Below are positions 32,505 through 43,117 of a stretch of 64,000 bases of DNA, piece by piece (the stretch's first letter is position 1; each line of letters starts with the position of its first letter). The translations under genes and the position numbers were made by a program. A model generated the notes under the pieces. That model was not told where the DNA came from. It ran no database searches and saw only the letters and a list, made by a program, of their open reading frames with translations. This DNA is from Anthostomella pinea (lineage: Eukaryota; Ascomycota; Sordariomycetes; Xylariales; Xylariaceae), in contig CAUWAG010000012.1 in the NCBI GenBank assembly GCA_963556695.1, positions 3,038,001 to 3,102,000 of the forward strand, given 5' to 3'.

Positions 32505-33170
32505 TTAAGCAAGCTCCTTACATATCTCGGTCTTAACATAGGGTACATTCGTCAGGACTATATTCACTACGTGTCCGGCCTTGTGTGTAGCCTGACCCAG
32601 GATGCCAATAAAGTACATTCCATTATCAGTAAACCATACCACCACATCGGCGCCCCGGTTTTTACCTTTAACCCCTGGCTCGAACACTGGGTGGTATATA
32701 TTTAGGTCGTCCCCTACAAATAGGTTAAGCAATGGTTGCAGGCTGGTGAGGTAATTCATTATCTCATTGGTGCATGGTTCCCTATAGATATTCAGGAACG
32801 AATACCCATTTACGTCAACCCAGATTGCGTCCCTCGGGGCTATTGGCCAGCGCTGCTGGGCCTTGAGCTTGCGCCCCTTTCTTTCTCTCGTAAGTCATCA
32901 CCCGTGGGCGATTCTTCTCTGTGTCCAAGGCGTTTACTGGAGCATATAACTCGTATCCTGGGTAGTTTTGTGTCCTGGTGTCTCTTATTGTCCAGGGCTC
33001 GCAGACATTAATCACGTCAATTCCTCGAGCCCAGCACCGCTGCAGCAGCGTGAGATGCTGGGGCATGCCTTTTCCTGTATTGCACTAGGCTACTGTGATA
33101 TCCGGTACCCTTCGTAACATCTCTTGTCCATCACGGCGCCTGCGGCGCTTTCCCCTGGCCTGATAGCACT
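32505..33170 (-). pseudogene. LINE-B endonuclease domain
   Basis: It reads RRRRDGQEMLRRVPDI, then TGKGMPQHLTLLQRCWARGI, INVCEPWT (conserved metal-binding Glu of APE-type endonucleases) and YPGYELYAP. After a stop near 32815 it reads VDVNGYSFLNIYREP, VGDDLNIYHPVF and, past another stop near 32505, SDHKTM, which holds the catalytic SDH. The enzyme nicks target DNA to start reverse transcription. At least three stops are present, and R/W-to-stop changes look like RIP. Confidence 0.8.
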
Positions 33171-33180
33171 CGTACGGTAG

Positions 33181-33919
33181 CTCATGGCTGCCACAGACCG
33201 TGATCGCACGTAGTCCAACATTTGCAAGATGTTCTCACAGTTGGCTGCCTGTCACAAAGCATGCGGGAAAACTTTGGGAGGTCAGCGAGGTCGTAGTGGT
33301 AACGCCTTTCGGTATAGATTGCTTCTCGGCCGTAACAAGCGATGTTTCTTTCGCTTGTCGTCGTCCATAAGTCCGTACTACGGGCGCCGGCTGGCGTGCT
33401 GAATCTTTGATGACAACAAGATCGATCTGCCTTGCACGTCGGGGTAAATGATTTGGAAGTTGGAAGGACGGTGTCAGGACGCAGGTGGTGCCTTCCCGAA
33501 CGCCTTCTACCCAAACGCCTTCTACTGAAACGCACCAGATGGACTCACCGCGATCTGTGGCTCCTCGGCGGTTAGAGTCCAGCCCCTGGAGATACATGCA
33601 ACTAGGAGACGGATGATATTGGAAAGTTTCAGGACAACTGCCCGGTCAAATGGACAACAAACATTAATGTGAAGCTTACACTGCATAACATTCAGTCTAC
33701 CCACCTAGGTAGAGGAAGCCGCAAGCCCCACTGAATCAAGTTTGGCAGTCTCTTATCTCCAGTGACTTGCAGGTTCATGTACTTAACAGGGCTCTCACTC
33801 CAAGGCCATCCCCTTCACATAACCATCTACCTCCTAAAGCACTCCGAAAACAGTCATCTCGATTTCTTTGCCTGTAACGGCCTGCACTATGTATCCTACA
33901 CTGGAGTGCAAGCGCTGCC
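33181..33919. other. Spacer with one unrecognised minus-strand frame
   Basis: A minus-strand frame at 33597-33235 (120 codons) reads GATDRGESIWCVSVEGVW and QIDLVVIKDSARQPAPVV. It has no recognised family and could be a host-gene fragment into which LINE-B inserted. A short tandem, acgccttctac, occurs at 33499-33525. No other gene. Confidence 0.3.
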
Positions 33920-34682
33920 ATGGCCCAACTCTGGAACCTCGCGCGTCTCCTTCAGCGCTACCACTCCACACTTCCCGACCCACGACCTGCTTTCGTCGCA
34001 ATTGATATTGAAGGTCGCGACGCACCGAGCAAACTCGGTCTTGCCCTTCTCCCAGGGCTAGATCGCAATGCAAATGCGTTCATGTCGACTCCAGACTTCG
34101 TCGCTAGTCATAACCCCGATATCAGCTGCTTCGGCATTCACGGCACCACCCCAAACAGGAGACGCGAGCCCTTCATATGGGGGAAAATACAGGAGGTCGA
34201 CCAGCCAGACATCGAGGGCGCCATGTTGGACGCTATAGGAAGCCTCGAAGCAAGATGCGAGCGACGTCTTCTTGTGCTTGTGGCCTGTAACATACAAACA
34301 GAGCTTCGCATCTTGTCGCACTACAAGTCTGTTATGGAGCGCTTCTCTTCCCCATATCGACGTCCAGAGGCTCTTCATCGAAGCTGGAGGCATCTATTGC
34401 GAGAAAAGTGCATTACAACCGGCACTGTGGGATGCGATGGTGAGTGTCGGCGTCGAGGCATACTTCACCAGTCTGAGGAGTAGACCACACAACTCCGGCA
34501 ACGCTGCACTACGTACGCTTGCCCTCCTGGCACGCGTACTACAGATATCGGTACATGAACGAAAACTGCAACTTCGTCAGCCAATTAAACCTCCCATGTC
34601 GAGGACGATATGGAACAGACGACCACGACCCTACGAGGTCTACCCTTATGCCGCCGAGATTACTATGCATGACGAGACCTGA
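33920..34682 (+). pseudogene. Gfd2/YDR514C-like (RNase H-fold exonuclease-like) protein, frameshifted
   Basis: The ATG at 33920 opens a frame with FVAIDIEGRDAPSKLGLALL. This is a D-x-E motif followed by a strand, as at the start of DEDD-type exonuclease folds. After about 34345 the frame breaks. The continuing frame reads HIDVQRLFIEAGG and VGVEAYFTS, then RPHNSGNAALRTLALLARVL. Fungal Gfd2-like domains have HNAGNDA-x-T at this place. Here the Asp is Ala. A single indel near 34345-34350 (ttctcttcccc) explains the two frames. The stop is at 34680-34682. Possible C-terminal coding (WDFFDTHAATALAVQV) follows at about 34720. Host gene, now broken. Confidence 0.6.
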
Positions 34683-34689
34683 CCGGCGC

Positions 34690-37293
34690 ACGAACTCGCC
34701 GTGAAGAACAAGGCAGCCCTATGGGATTTCTTCGACACCCACGCCGCTACCGCTCTCGCCGTCCAGGTGAAGCACAAGACGGGCAAACGAGGTGTTTTTG
34801 GGTGCGGCATATGCCACACTTGCATCTAGCATCTATGTGTGCGTGCGGGAACTCGAAGATCTGGAGCGCATGAAAGAGGACCTGGATGGGAAGGAGCTTG
34901 GAGGAGGACGCTGCGGTGAATAACCTCTACGAGCAGGACAAACCGACGCCGCAGGCGAAAGAGGATTACATATCCCGCAGAAAGATTTTGAAGGAGAACC
35001 AGAGGCTAAAGGGTGAAGACGACAAGCTTATTGGGACGGGTCCAGGCTTTTTCTGAGGGGTGTTGTACTGGAAGATCCGATACCCTATTGTTCTATCTTC
35101 CGGTCGGCGCTGTCGTCGGCCCAAGACACAGCGGACGGAGACCACATAACCCGACTCACGTTCAACCGCAGTCCGCCCGGATCGATCAGACAGGTACGGA
35201 GAACGGCACGGGACATTCTCCGGCGCATTGTTCTCCATTGGCCTGGTACCGGCTGCACCAAGCCCGGGGCGAAGGTTGCACTGCCTATGGAGTGCTACCC
35301 CTGAAGCTCATCTGCCCCTGTGAGTGACCAGCGACCGGCCGACCGCCACGCAGGCAACCGCCAAGAAAACCGTACCTGCAATGGTGCGGCGTCCTTACTA
35401 TTTCAGGCATTACTTCTCCGTCCGATACGAAGGCAGCAGCGAGTGCCAAGCAGCAGCATTGAATGGCGGCAAACGAGTACCCTTAACAAGTCTTGGCTCG
35501 CATACGCGAGATCCACGCCGGCTATCTCGGGACGAGCCTGGTACTGCCAAGATACTGCCAAGCCCAGCTGTCTTACATCGTGCACGACCTTCGGGCCGCG
35601 ATGCGGCTAATCGGCACCGCGGAATTGCCTTGCACAGCTGAGCTGCCAAGAGACAATCTTACCAGCGTCACCGTCAGACACAGAGGCATTGCTTTCGCTT
35701 CCTTGCGGACATAATGCATGTCTCGGCTATTTTGACGAGCCTGATGAAGCACTCCAACAAATGGACGGTGCCGGTATCCGGCCAGGTAAGGGGGTCGGAT
35801 TTTCGCTCCCTTGGGCCCCGAGGGCTGGATCGGCACGGACGCAAGGCGACAGTGTAACACGATGTACTCAGCCCTATTTGCTGTTTCACTGGGACTGCGC
35901 GTCTGAGTCCACAGGTCTTGGGCACGTTTGGAAGCAACACGGGCTTGATGCTAGGGGAACGTTTGTCTGAGACAAAACATCTAGGTGGAGAGGCTGTGAG
36001 ACGGATGAAGAAATATATGAGATGACTCGCATTACATGCAGCTAAGCCTACCAATGTGTCAGGAGAAACGTAGCCTTCCGTCCAGCAGCCTCCTTGCCCC
36101 AACAAACGTGGAGCAAAACCACCTGCACCTGAGACTCCTGTCAAACTGTGCGTTGACAATCGTGTATTCAGTGCTGATTCTGTTGTTCTGGAGTTGTTGT
36201 TGTGGCCAGTTGGTCCCAAAATCTCCTAATGGTTAAGCCCTTGTTCAGTGCACTGCCACCTCCTTGACGCCACGGTGGCTTGCGTGCCATTCAACAACTC
36301 CAGAGCTTTGACTCGCAGTACTGCAGCGCCCCTACGAGATGTCAAGGGACTGCCTATACTGACTTATCAGTATATATGGACAATATGGTTGGTTGCAGAC
36401 GGGGAAGTCACCGCTCCCGGCCTTATCTCACACGGACCTTGGTGGACATTGGTGTTGGAACCATGGGAGACTCTATTCCTTTGTGTTTCTATCGTGGGCA
36501 CCTCGTTCTCTGGATGTTGGAGTTGCCTGGTTTGTGGACCGCTTGCGGTGTTTGTTGGGTGCTATCGTGTAGGAGAGAAGGCGGGGAGGCGAGGACGAGG
36601 TTGGATTAATCGGGATGTTAGGGCATGCGGCGTCGGTTGGCGGTAACTTGTAGGCGAGGAGGCTCGAACGAAGTTGGAATACTCGTAATGTAAAAGTTTC
36701 TCGGGCGCTCGACTGCATGCGGCGCCAGTTGGGTTGTTAGGTAGGTGAGAAAGCTCCAACAGACCTGGCTTGTTGGTTGTATGTGGGTTCGGCTTGCATT
36801 TGACTTATGCCTGACTTCCTGTCAAGAATGCTCCGTCCGCCCGGTTGGGACCAGACCTTCGGGTGGAGGGTAGCAGCGGGCGCCCGACTGTCTGGTTCTC
36901 TTTATCCGACTCGCGTTCCACAAAGCAGCAAGGTCGGTATCCGGCTCCAACGACGGCGTTGGCGATGCCGTTGGGTATCGTGGGCATCCAACAACCGTCG
37001 ATATCCTTCTCGTTCGAGGACAATTCACGATCGATGGAGCATGTTGGTTTAAGTCCTTTGTCCTTCAGGTCATCTCGGATGGATGGGTGATGCGTTCAAT
37101 TGATGAGTTGGTCTTTACAGCAGTTCCTAGGTGGTCTCTAACGCAACTCATATTTCTATAAAGATGAGGTTCTATCCTGTCTTTCGTGGAGTTCATTTTC
37201 CATCTGCCAGAGTCTTCTTACATACAGGAACATCCCTATCTTCAAGCCACAAGTCCCGACTATCCTCTTCGTCAATCATTTCAAGCATCCAAC
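34690..37293. other. Long stretch without recognisable gene
   Basis: Many short overlapping frames on both strands; none has recognisable motifs. GC content is ordinary, so this is not an AT-rich relic. I saw no terminal repeats or simple repeats. Confidence 0.35.
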
Positions 37294-37497
37294 ATGAGCA
37301 ACCTCCCGAGAGACCAAGAAGAGTGGCGGAGACGAGAGGACCACTATGAAGAGCAATTAAAACAAGCACGAACGATCCGCGGTCCGCCAGTAGGGGAGGG
37401 CAAGTCGAAGGACGAAGTCGAAACACTTGAACGAGTGAAAACCTTTTTAACACCGAAGGCGGGAGAGCAGAAGGAACAACCGAAGGCGGGAAAGTAG
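37294..37497 (+). CDS. Small hydrophilic protein, hypothetical
   Basis: The ATG at 37294 starts MSNLPRDQEEWRRREDHYEE, followed by a Lys/Glu-rich stretch, stop at 37495-37497 (67 residues). The frame is open upstream to 37186. The composition suggests a charged helix. A TAG-separated continuation (EEKPEIFDASRGQGEQKES) suggests the original may have been longer. No family recognised. It may be non-coding. Confidence 0.25.
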   Translation: MSNLPRDQEEWRRREDHYEEQLKQARTIRGPPVGEGKSKDEVETLERVKTFLTPKAGEQKEQPKAGK

Positions 37498-39149
37498 GAG
37501 GAGAAGCCAGAGATCTTCGACGCGTCCAGAGGCCAAGGAGAACAAAAAGAATCAATATGGCGAGGTTCTCGATGTGTCTAGCGGGACGGAGAAGACTCTA
37601 GACTGGCGGTTTCAGTTTCCGTGGTTGATATCATGCTGGAGAGGATATCTTGGGACACGACACTCATTTGGTGAAGCCTAAGGGCGTGCCTTTTCTCTTT
37701 CCTACCTATTTCCTTTTTCATGTTCGCCTCTCTTCAGAGCTCGGGGGTTCTCAACCACTCACCAGCTCTGGGAGAACACATTCGCTTTCTTTTGGGTTTC
37801 CTATTTCAGGGCTGGGTTTCATGGCGTTATCTGATTTCATTTGCTAGCCGGCTATAATAATACAACACTTTGCGCAAGCTTCGTGGTCCCCTCGCACGTG
37901 ACATACCACCTTTTGATCTGGGTCTGCTGGCGTTTCTGGTTGCGAGTCCGCTGGCTTTTCTTACAAGTACCCCACTACGAGCATGGCATCGGAGGATACC
38001 ACCGAGACTGCAAACATGAACACGGCTGTATGTGCCTCGGTATGATAAAGAACTCTAGCTTCCATCTCATAGAGTATAGTACGAAGTCGCTCCTGCTATC
38101 GTCCAAGCTGGACATAAAACATAAGCGACTTTCGACGCCATCTCCTGGCTGGCAAGGAGCTCAATATCAACGATGCCGCTGTTAGACAGGGGTAGGCGAA
38201 TGTCATCGAATCCATCCGACTAATTTCTGCTACTGAACCCCTTTTCCACCAGTACGAGTTGTCAGGGGCGAGCACGTCCTCACGAGCATGATCCAGTGAA
38301 AAGGAGAGAAACCTCGGCTTTGGGGTGAGAATCTAATCTGCGAGTCAATGACAAGGGATGCCATGCTCGTAGTGCCCAATACTCGCCAAACCAAGCCCTA
38401 GCAGTGGATGATAGAATTGGGGGACTGCTGACCGGACACCAGAGTCTGCGAGGTACCAAGGCGGATGCTTCCTATGTCCCAGTGAGAGCCGTGGCCCGGA
38501 CGCTGAATGTTCTGTTCGACATTCGCGAGAAAATGCGGAATCTGCGAGGGATGCCAGTATGGGATGCGCCACAACTGTAGCGATTGTGGACTCGTTGAGG
38601 CCGAAGGAATGCGGATGAGTTGCAGGTATCACAGCATACGCGGTCACCGTCTGCGCCGCCGAGGCACCAAAATATCACGATCGGGGCCCGACTGACCAAT
38701 GAGGCCGCTGCCCTATCGTGTGTGCTGCAGCATGCGTTCTCGTGCTGCTTGTGTAGGTATCAATGTCGACCGTGGGATTGCGCCCATGTGGCGTGTGGTG
38801 GCACGGACGAGAACACACGAATCACAGGAACAAGCTCGACAGGGAGGCGACCGACCTCGTCATCACCTGCGCCTCAACGGCGTAACAGCGTAGGAGGCTG
38901 TCTCTTCCCCATCTGTACACCAGTGATCAGTGATCATCAACAACCACGTTTCCTTTCCTCGACAGTGTGTCGTGTTTCGTGTTTCGCGTTCCGAACTCGA
39001 CAGTCTGCAGGACCCTGGATTCGGCTGCGCTGAACAGCCGCTGAGGGGTGTTTCAACTTTCAACCTTCAGGACTGTACGTCTCAATTGAGCCTTGGCCCT
39101 TGGCGGGGGCCTGGTATCGCGGGGAAGTCTAACCCCTGTGGTGAACTAC
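37498..39149. other. Intergenic, nothing recognised
   Basis: A hydrophobic minus-strand frame at 38647-38345 has no recognisable features. Nothing else can be supported. Confidence 0.35.
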
Positions 39150-39776
39150 TGGTGAATCACCAATGGTTAGGGGTGAAAAAACACCGTGTGATAATGAAAA
39201 ACACAATACAACACAAACACCTCATACATGCCTTCCGTATAAGAAAGGTGTTTGTTAGGTCTGGGTTTTAGTTTTACCAGAACTTTTGTTCCTGAATGGG
39301 CTTAGTTTTGCACTTTGAGCCATTGGCTTGAGGACTGTGGCTAGGCCATATTGGGCCGATAAGGTCGGTAAGGCGCGCGAACGGCGGGCGGTATGCCCGA
39401 CGCGAGCAAGCCTTACCGACCTTGTCGGCCTCGAGCACCTGCTTACCAGCTGCCATTACTTACGCTAAAGGTCTATGCGGAAGGCTATTGTTGCGAGCTT
39501 TAGTAAAGCCTCTCAGTACGTGTTTGTGTCTTCGGCCGGAAGAACTTCAGGAACCCCGATTAGGCTTAGTTCCGGCTTCCGGCCGGCTACATAGGGACTA
39601 ACCCTCGGCCGCGGACAATCTCCCAGCCGAATCTATGTACCACTAGGTACCCTTCACTACGTTACTACTAGGAAACACATGTGTGAACCTGAAAAACACA
39701 ATACAATACAGTACAACACGCTACATGTATTGTACTGTGTTTCTCAGACTCCATCCCTACCAATGGTGATTCGGTG
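39150..39776. mobile_element. Probable non-autonomous TIR element rich in hairpins
   Basis: GAATCACCAATGGTTAGGGG (39154-39173) faces CCCTACCAATGGTGATTC (39755-39772), imperfect inverted ends. Inside are a 14-bp perfect inverted repeat AAGGTCGGTAAGGC (39362-39375 / 39410-39423), a 9-bp one (GGCCGGAAG / CTTCCGGCC) around 39535-39590, and two direct copies of GAAAAACACAATACAA (near 39199 and 39692). No coding capacity. The exact outer ends and a target duplication were not found. Confidence 0.45.
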
Positions 39777-42700
39777 ACTCCCTACATATGTCGTGGAACG
39801 TATGTCTGCGCCCAATGAGACGATACACGATAGTCTATAATAATGCCAAGACAAGAAAGGGGTCGCACACGTCGGCCGACCGAGGGGGATGTGACATGCG
39901 CACGTGACACACGGCTACGACGGCACCCCGCCAAGAGACCAAGAGAAGGAACACCGGGGCATTTGGAGAATAGTGGGCTCGTTTAAGCCTCATCCCAGCA
40001 GAGCGTGCAGAGAGATTGGCGCCTGCAGCCCCCTGCAGCCTTTCCCCTTTGGAGGGGCGCCCCCCTGGCCTATTACCCTGTCTGGGATTCCGGTCACCGG
40101 TGATCTGGCATCTCGTGGCTAACAAGTTCCATGCCCCCTGCCCATGTGCTGAAAAAGCTTACGACGCCAAGACACTCGGCAGCGTCAAACCATGTCGAAC
40201 CCGAGCCAGTCATGCAGACAAGGCAGAAAGGGGTGAACCAATCGCACTTGCACTGCACTTGCGCCACAGGAGACGGGAAGTGGTCAAATGTTCAAGTTGA
40301 TTCGTCTGTGGCGCGTGGCTGAAAAAGGAGTATGAACGAAGCGAAGCAACGTGAGAGTCAATCGCGGTGATGACGACCGCTGAAACAGCACCGCGTGGCC
40401 GACGTGGCTGCTACACATCTTGCTGACCAACGGCGGTATGGAGGAGCGACTCGCTTTAATCACGTCAGATCACGATACCGGATAGTGCAAGTATTCGAGA
40501 CAGACGATGCTCGAGGAGGCAGGAGGACGCTGTAATAATAAGAACAGAGTGTCGTGATCGCAGGCATGGCAGGATTGTACACCGTCACCAGTGACCACAT
40601 TTGGAGGGGCCGCGTATGCGTCGGTCACAAGACCCACTTGTGTGAATTAAATACCAAAGCTCGGACACTTTGGCGACCGCTGCATTGCCAAGCATGGCGT
40701 GCTTGACTCGACCCTCCTGAGTCCTGAGTCCTGAGTCCTCGGTGTTGAAGAAGGCTGAAGCTGAAGGAGAGACGGGATGCTGGCATTCCCAAGCCAGAGA
40801 AGCTAGAGTATTCCTACAAGGTAGGTAAAAGCCACGACATCTTCAAGCTGAAAAGGTTGGGCTTATCATCATTGATTGGTATGTTCCCGTCGCAACCTTG
40901 AAAATACCTCGTCTTGACCTTGGCAGCTTGGCAGGTGGCAGGGCAGAAGCAGAAGGTGACCCGCTGAATTGGCTCAAGCTATAGAGTTTAGGCGTCGCAC
41001 CTTTTGCCCCAGGTCAAAGGTGCAAGCCACACCATCTAGTTCTTAACTCTTAAGATTATACAGGCCCCACATGCAAGTGGTTGTTGTATGACAGTGCCAG
41101 GGCGGTGATGTCGGAGTCCGTAGGTTCCAACTTATAAGAATTATCGTGATGATGCCATCCGCAGGTACCATGTTGTGAGCATACCTGTACATAACTTACG
41201 GTGCGCGTTAGGAGAGGGGCCGCGAAGTGGTGTTCATGAACGACGGAGGATAAGATAGCAGACGTAGCGATAGATGGTATCCATTTGCAATCAAATCTGC
41301 CCCATGGATTAATAATAATTAAGCCACATGCACGGGTATGACCTACCATTTGGGGCTAGTGGCGATCTATGGTAATTTTCAGCCCAACAAGACCTAGATG
41401 CGCGCAGTTCTGACTCTCGCCAGCCAGCCAGCCAGCCACCGACGTGCACCATCGAAGGCCTGTAATACCGACGATGATACTCATATCATACCGAGGATGA
41501 TGGTAAGGATGGCGATGGCGATGGAGATGAGGATGGGGATGTTTATCACGTTGTGCTTCGTGCCAAGGTCGCCGCCAAGCTCTCATATCAAACCGCCCCA
41601 TCATAACCTCGTAAACCATCCATGCAGTCGAACAGGCAGCAGGCATGCCGACATGCAGACAGCAGATGGCAGAGGCGGACAGGCTGATAGGTTCTATGCC
41701 AATGACTATAAACCACGAACCTACATTCATGGCTGTTCTTCCTTATGACCTCATCTTACGAGGTGAGGTGGAGGTACGATCCGGACAATAACTAATAAGG
41801 TAGGTATAAGTCCCATCTCTAGACTTGATGTTAAACCCCGGATCGGTACTGCCAGCGATTAGTTCTGCATTCGTTGTTCCTGATTGGAGTGTCTTACAAT
41901 TCATGTAAGGATGTACTTTTACTAGTGCCAAGTTGGTTCGCGGGTTCTTGGCGCCCCGGTTGTGGATATCAAACGCAGGTTTATCCACCTTATGAACTTC
42001 ATCTATCGGGCATTCGGGGTAAATATAGAAAATGCGACATAATCTCTATCATACGACGACACGACCAAAATGGGATCTTTATACTGGTCCCAAGAGTCCG
42101 GCAAGCTGGCAGGCAACCTCTTGGAATGGAGAATTGCTTCTGTTCTGCTGTCTGCCACAGACTGACACTCATCAGTAGTGCCAAGCGTCACTCGCCACCC
42201 CCAACTTCGGCCTCACCCCCCCAGCGCCCCCCCAAGTTCCCCTTCTCGGTTAGGTAAGGTGGACACCGCCCAGACTGCCCAATTCCAACCCACCAGGGCC
42301 ACCACTGCCAGGGCCACCACCAAACCCACTCCCCCTTCATGCCCGATGCCCCGATGCCCACCCCTTATAACCGTTCCCGGTCCGGGTGATTTCGTATTAT
42401 TTTCTCAGATCAGGTATATCTAAAGTATATTCCGGATCCTATGCCTCACCCCCTCCTCCTCGTCGCCCTCCCCCTTCCTGCCTTTGGACCTTCTTGCCAT
42501 CCTGTTTCCTTCCCTCGTTAATTCAGTCGACTGTCGTCTTCCAATTGTTTGACTGCACCACAGCTTGGCTTCCGACTCCGACTCCGACCTATCGGGCTGG
42601 CTTCAGATGTCATAACCTACTGCTTCAGTTAGTCCCATCTGATACTTCTACGGACAAAGCTCACAGCTGCTCGCCGTCACTGTCACCGACAAGACCACCG

Positions 42701-43117
42701 ACACGACCACCGTTCTCTTCCGGTCTCGCATACGTCTCCGTTAACGCATATAATATACCTCCCCCGGCCATTGCCTTGTCCCAGCTTGCATTCTCCAGTC
42801 TCCAGTCTCCCGCCTTTGGCCCCTCGTGTTACGACCCTGGGCGCGCAACACAAACTGGACCTCTCCATTCTCTCCACCTTGTGATCTACCAGCCCGAGAC
42901 TTGTCCGTCGCGACACAATCGGCGGATGACCTGATCTAATAAGACATTGTTTGCTTGCCGCATCGTTCCTCAATCTACCATCTGTACCGCCTCGGGTTCT
43001 GGCCACTCCGCCGACAGTCACACCAATTCCCCGACCCTCCCAAGAGGAATGACATAGCGACGTTCGACCTGCACAGCTTCTTTTACGGTTCTCTTCCCCT
43101 GGGGGTAGCACAACACC
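39777..43117. other. Intergenic and promoter region of the acyltransferase gene
   Basis: No gene recognised. The last kilobase (about 42170-43117) is C/T-rich, typical of fungal 5' leader sequence. A long minus-strand frame at 43432-42683 overlaps the first exon and intron of the next gene and is a shadow. Confidence 0.4.

Larger units (their letters stand above)
28180..33180 (-). mobile_element. Tad-like LINE, family B, with three nested insertions
   Basis: On the minus strand from about 33170: apurinic-type endonuclease (33066-32505), RT (about 32090-30716), linker, RNase H (about 30150-29300) and a C-terminal zinc motif (C-x-CSCGRAKAPEDIV, split from HCQKSMK by an inserted LTR). The 3' end is a GC-rich stretch followed by (CAA)n at 28180-28200. 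ORF1 is missing, so the copy is 5'-truncated at about 33180. The RT active site reads YTDD at 30929-30940 instead of YADD. Many TAG/TAA stops are present. Inserted into it are a TRIM-like element (28672-29003) and gypsy solo LTRs (29090-29301 and 31320-31531). Confidence 0.9.

Noticed and set aside
28172..33331. 8-bp tctcggcc on both sides of LINE-B as target duplication (28172-28179 and 33324-33331)
   Set aside because: The right copy lies about 150 bp beyond the last recognisable LINE sequence, and an 8-mer match over that range could be chance.
39160..39175. TTAGGG as telomere remnant
   Set aside because: Only a single TTAGGG occurs, inside a terminal inverted repeat. No tandem array.
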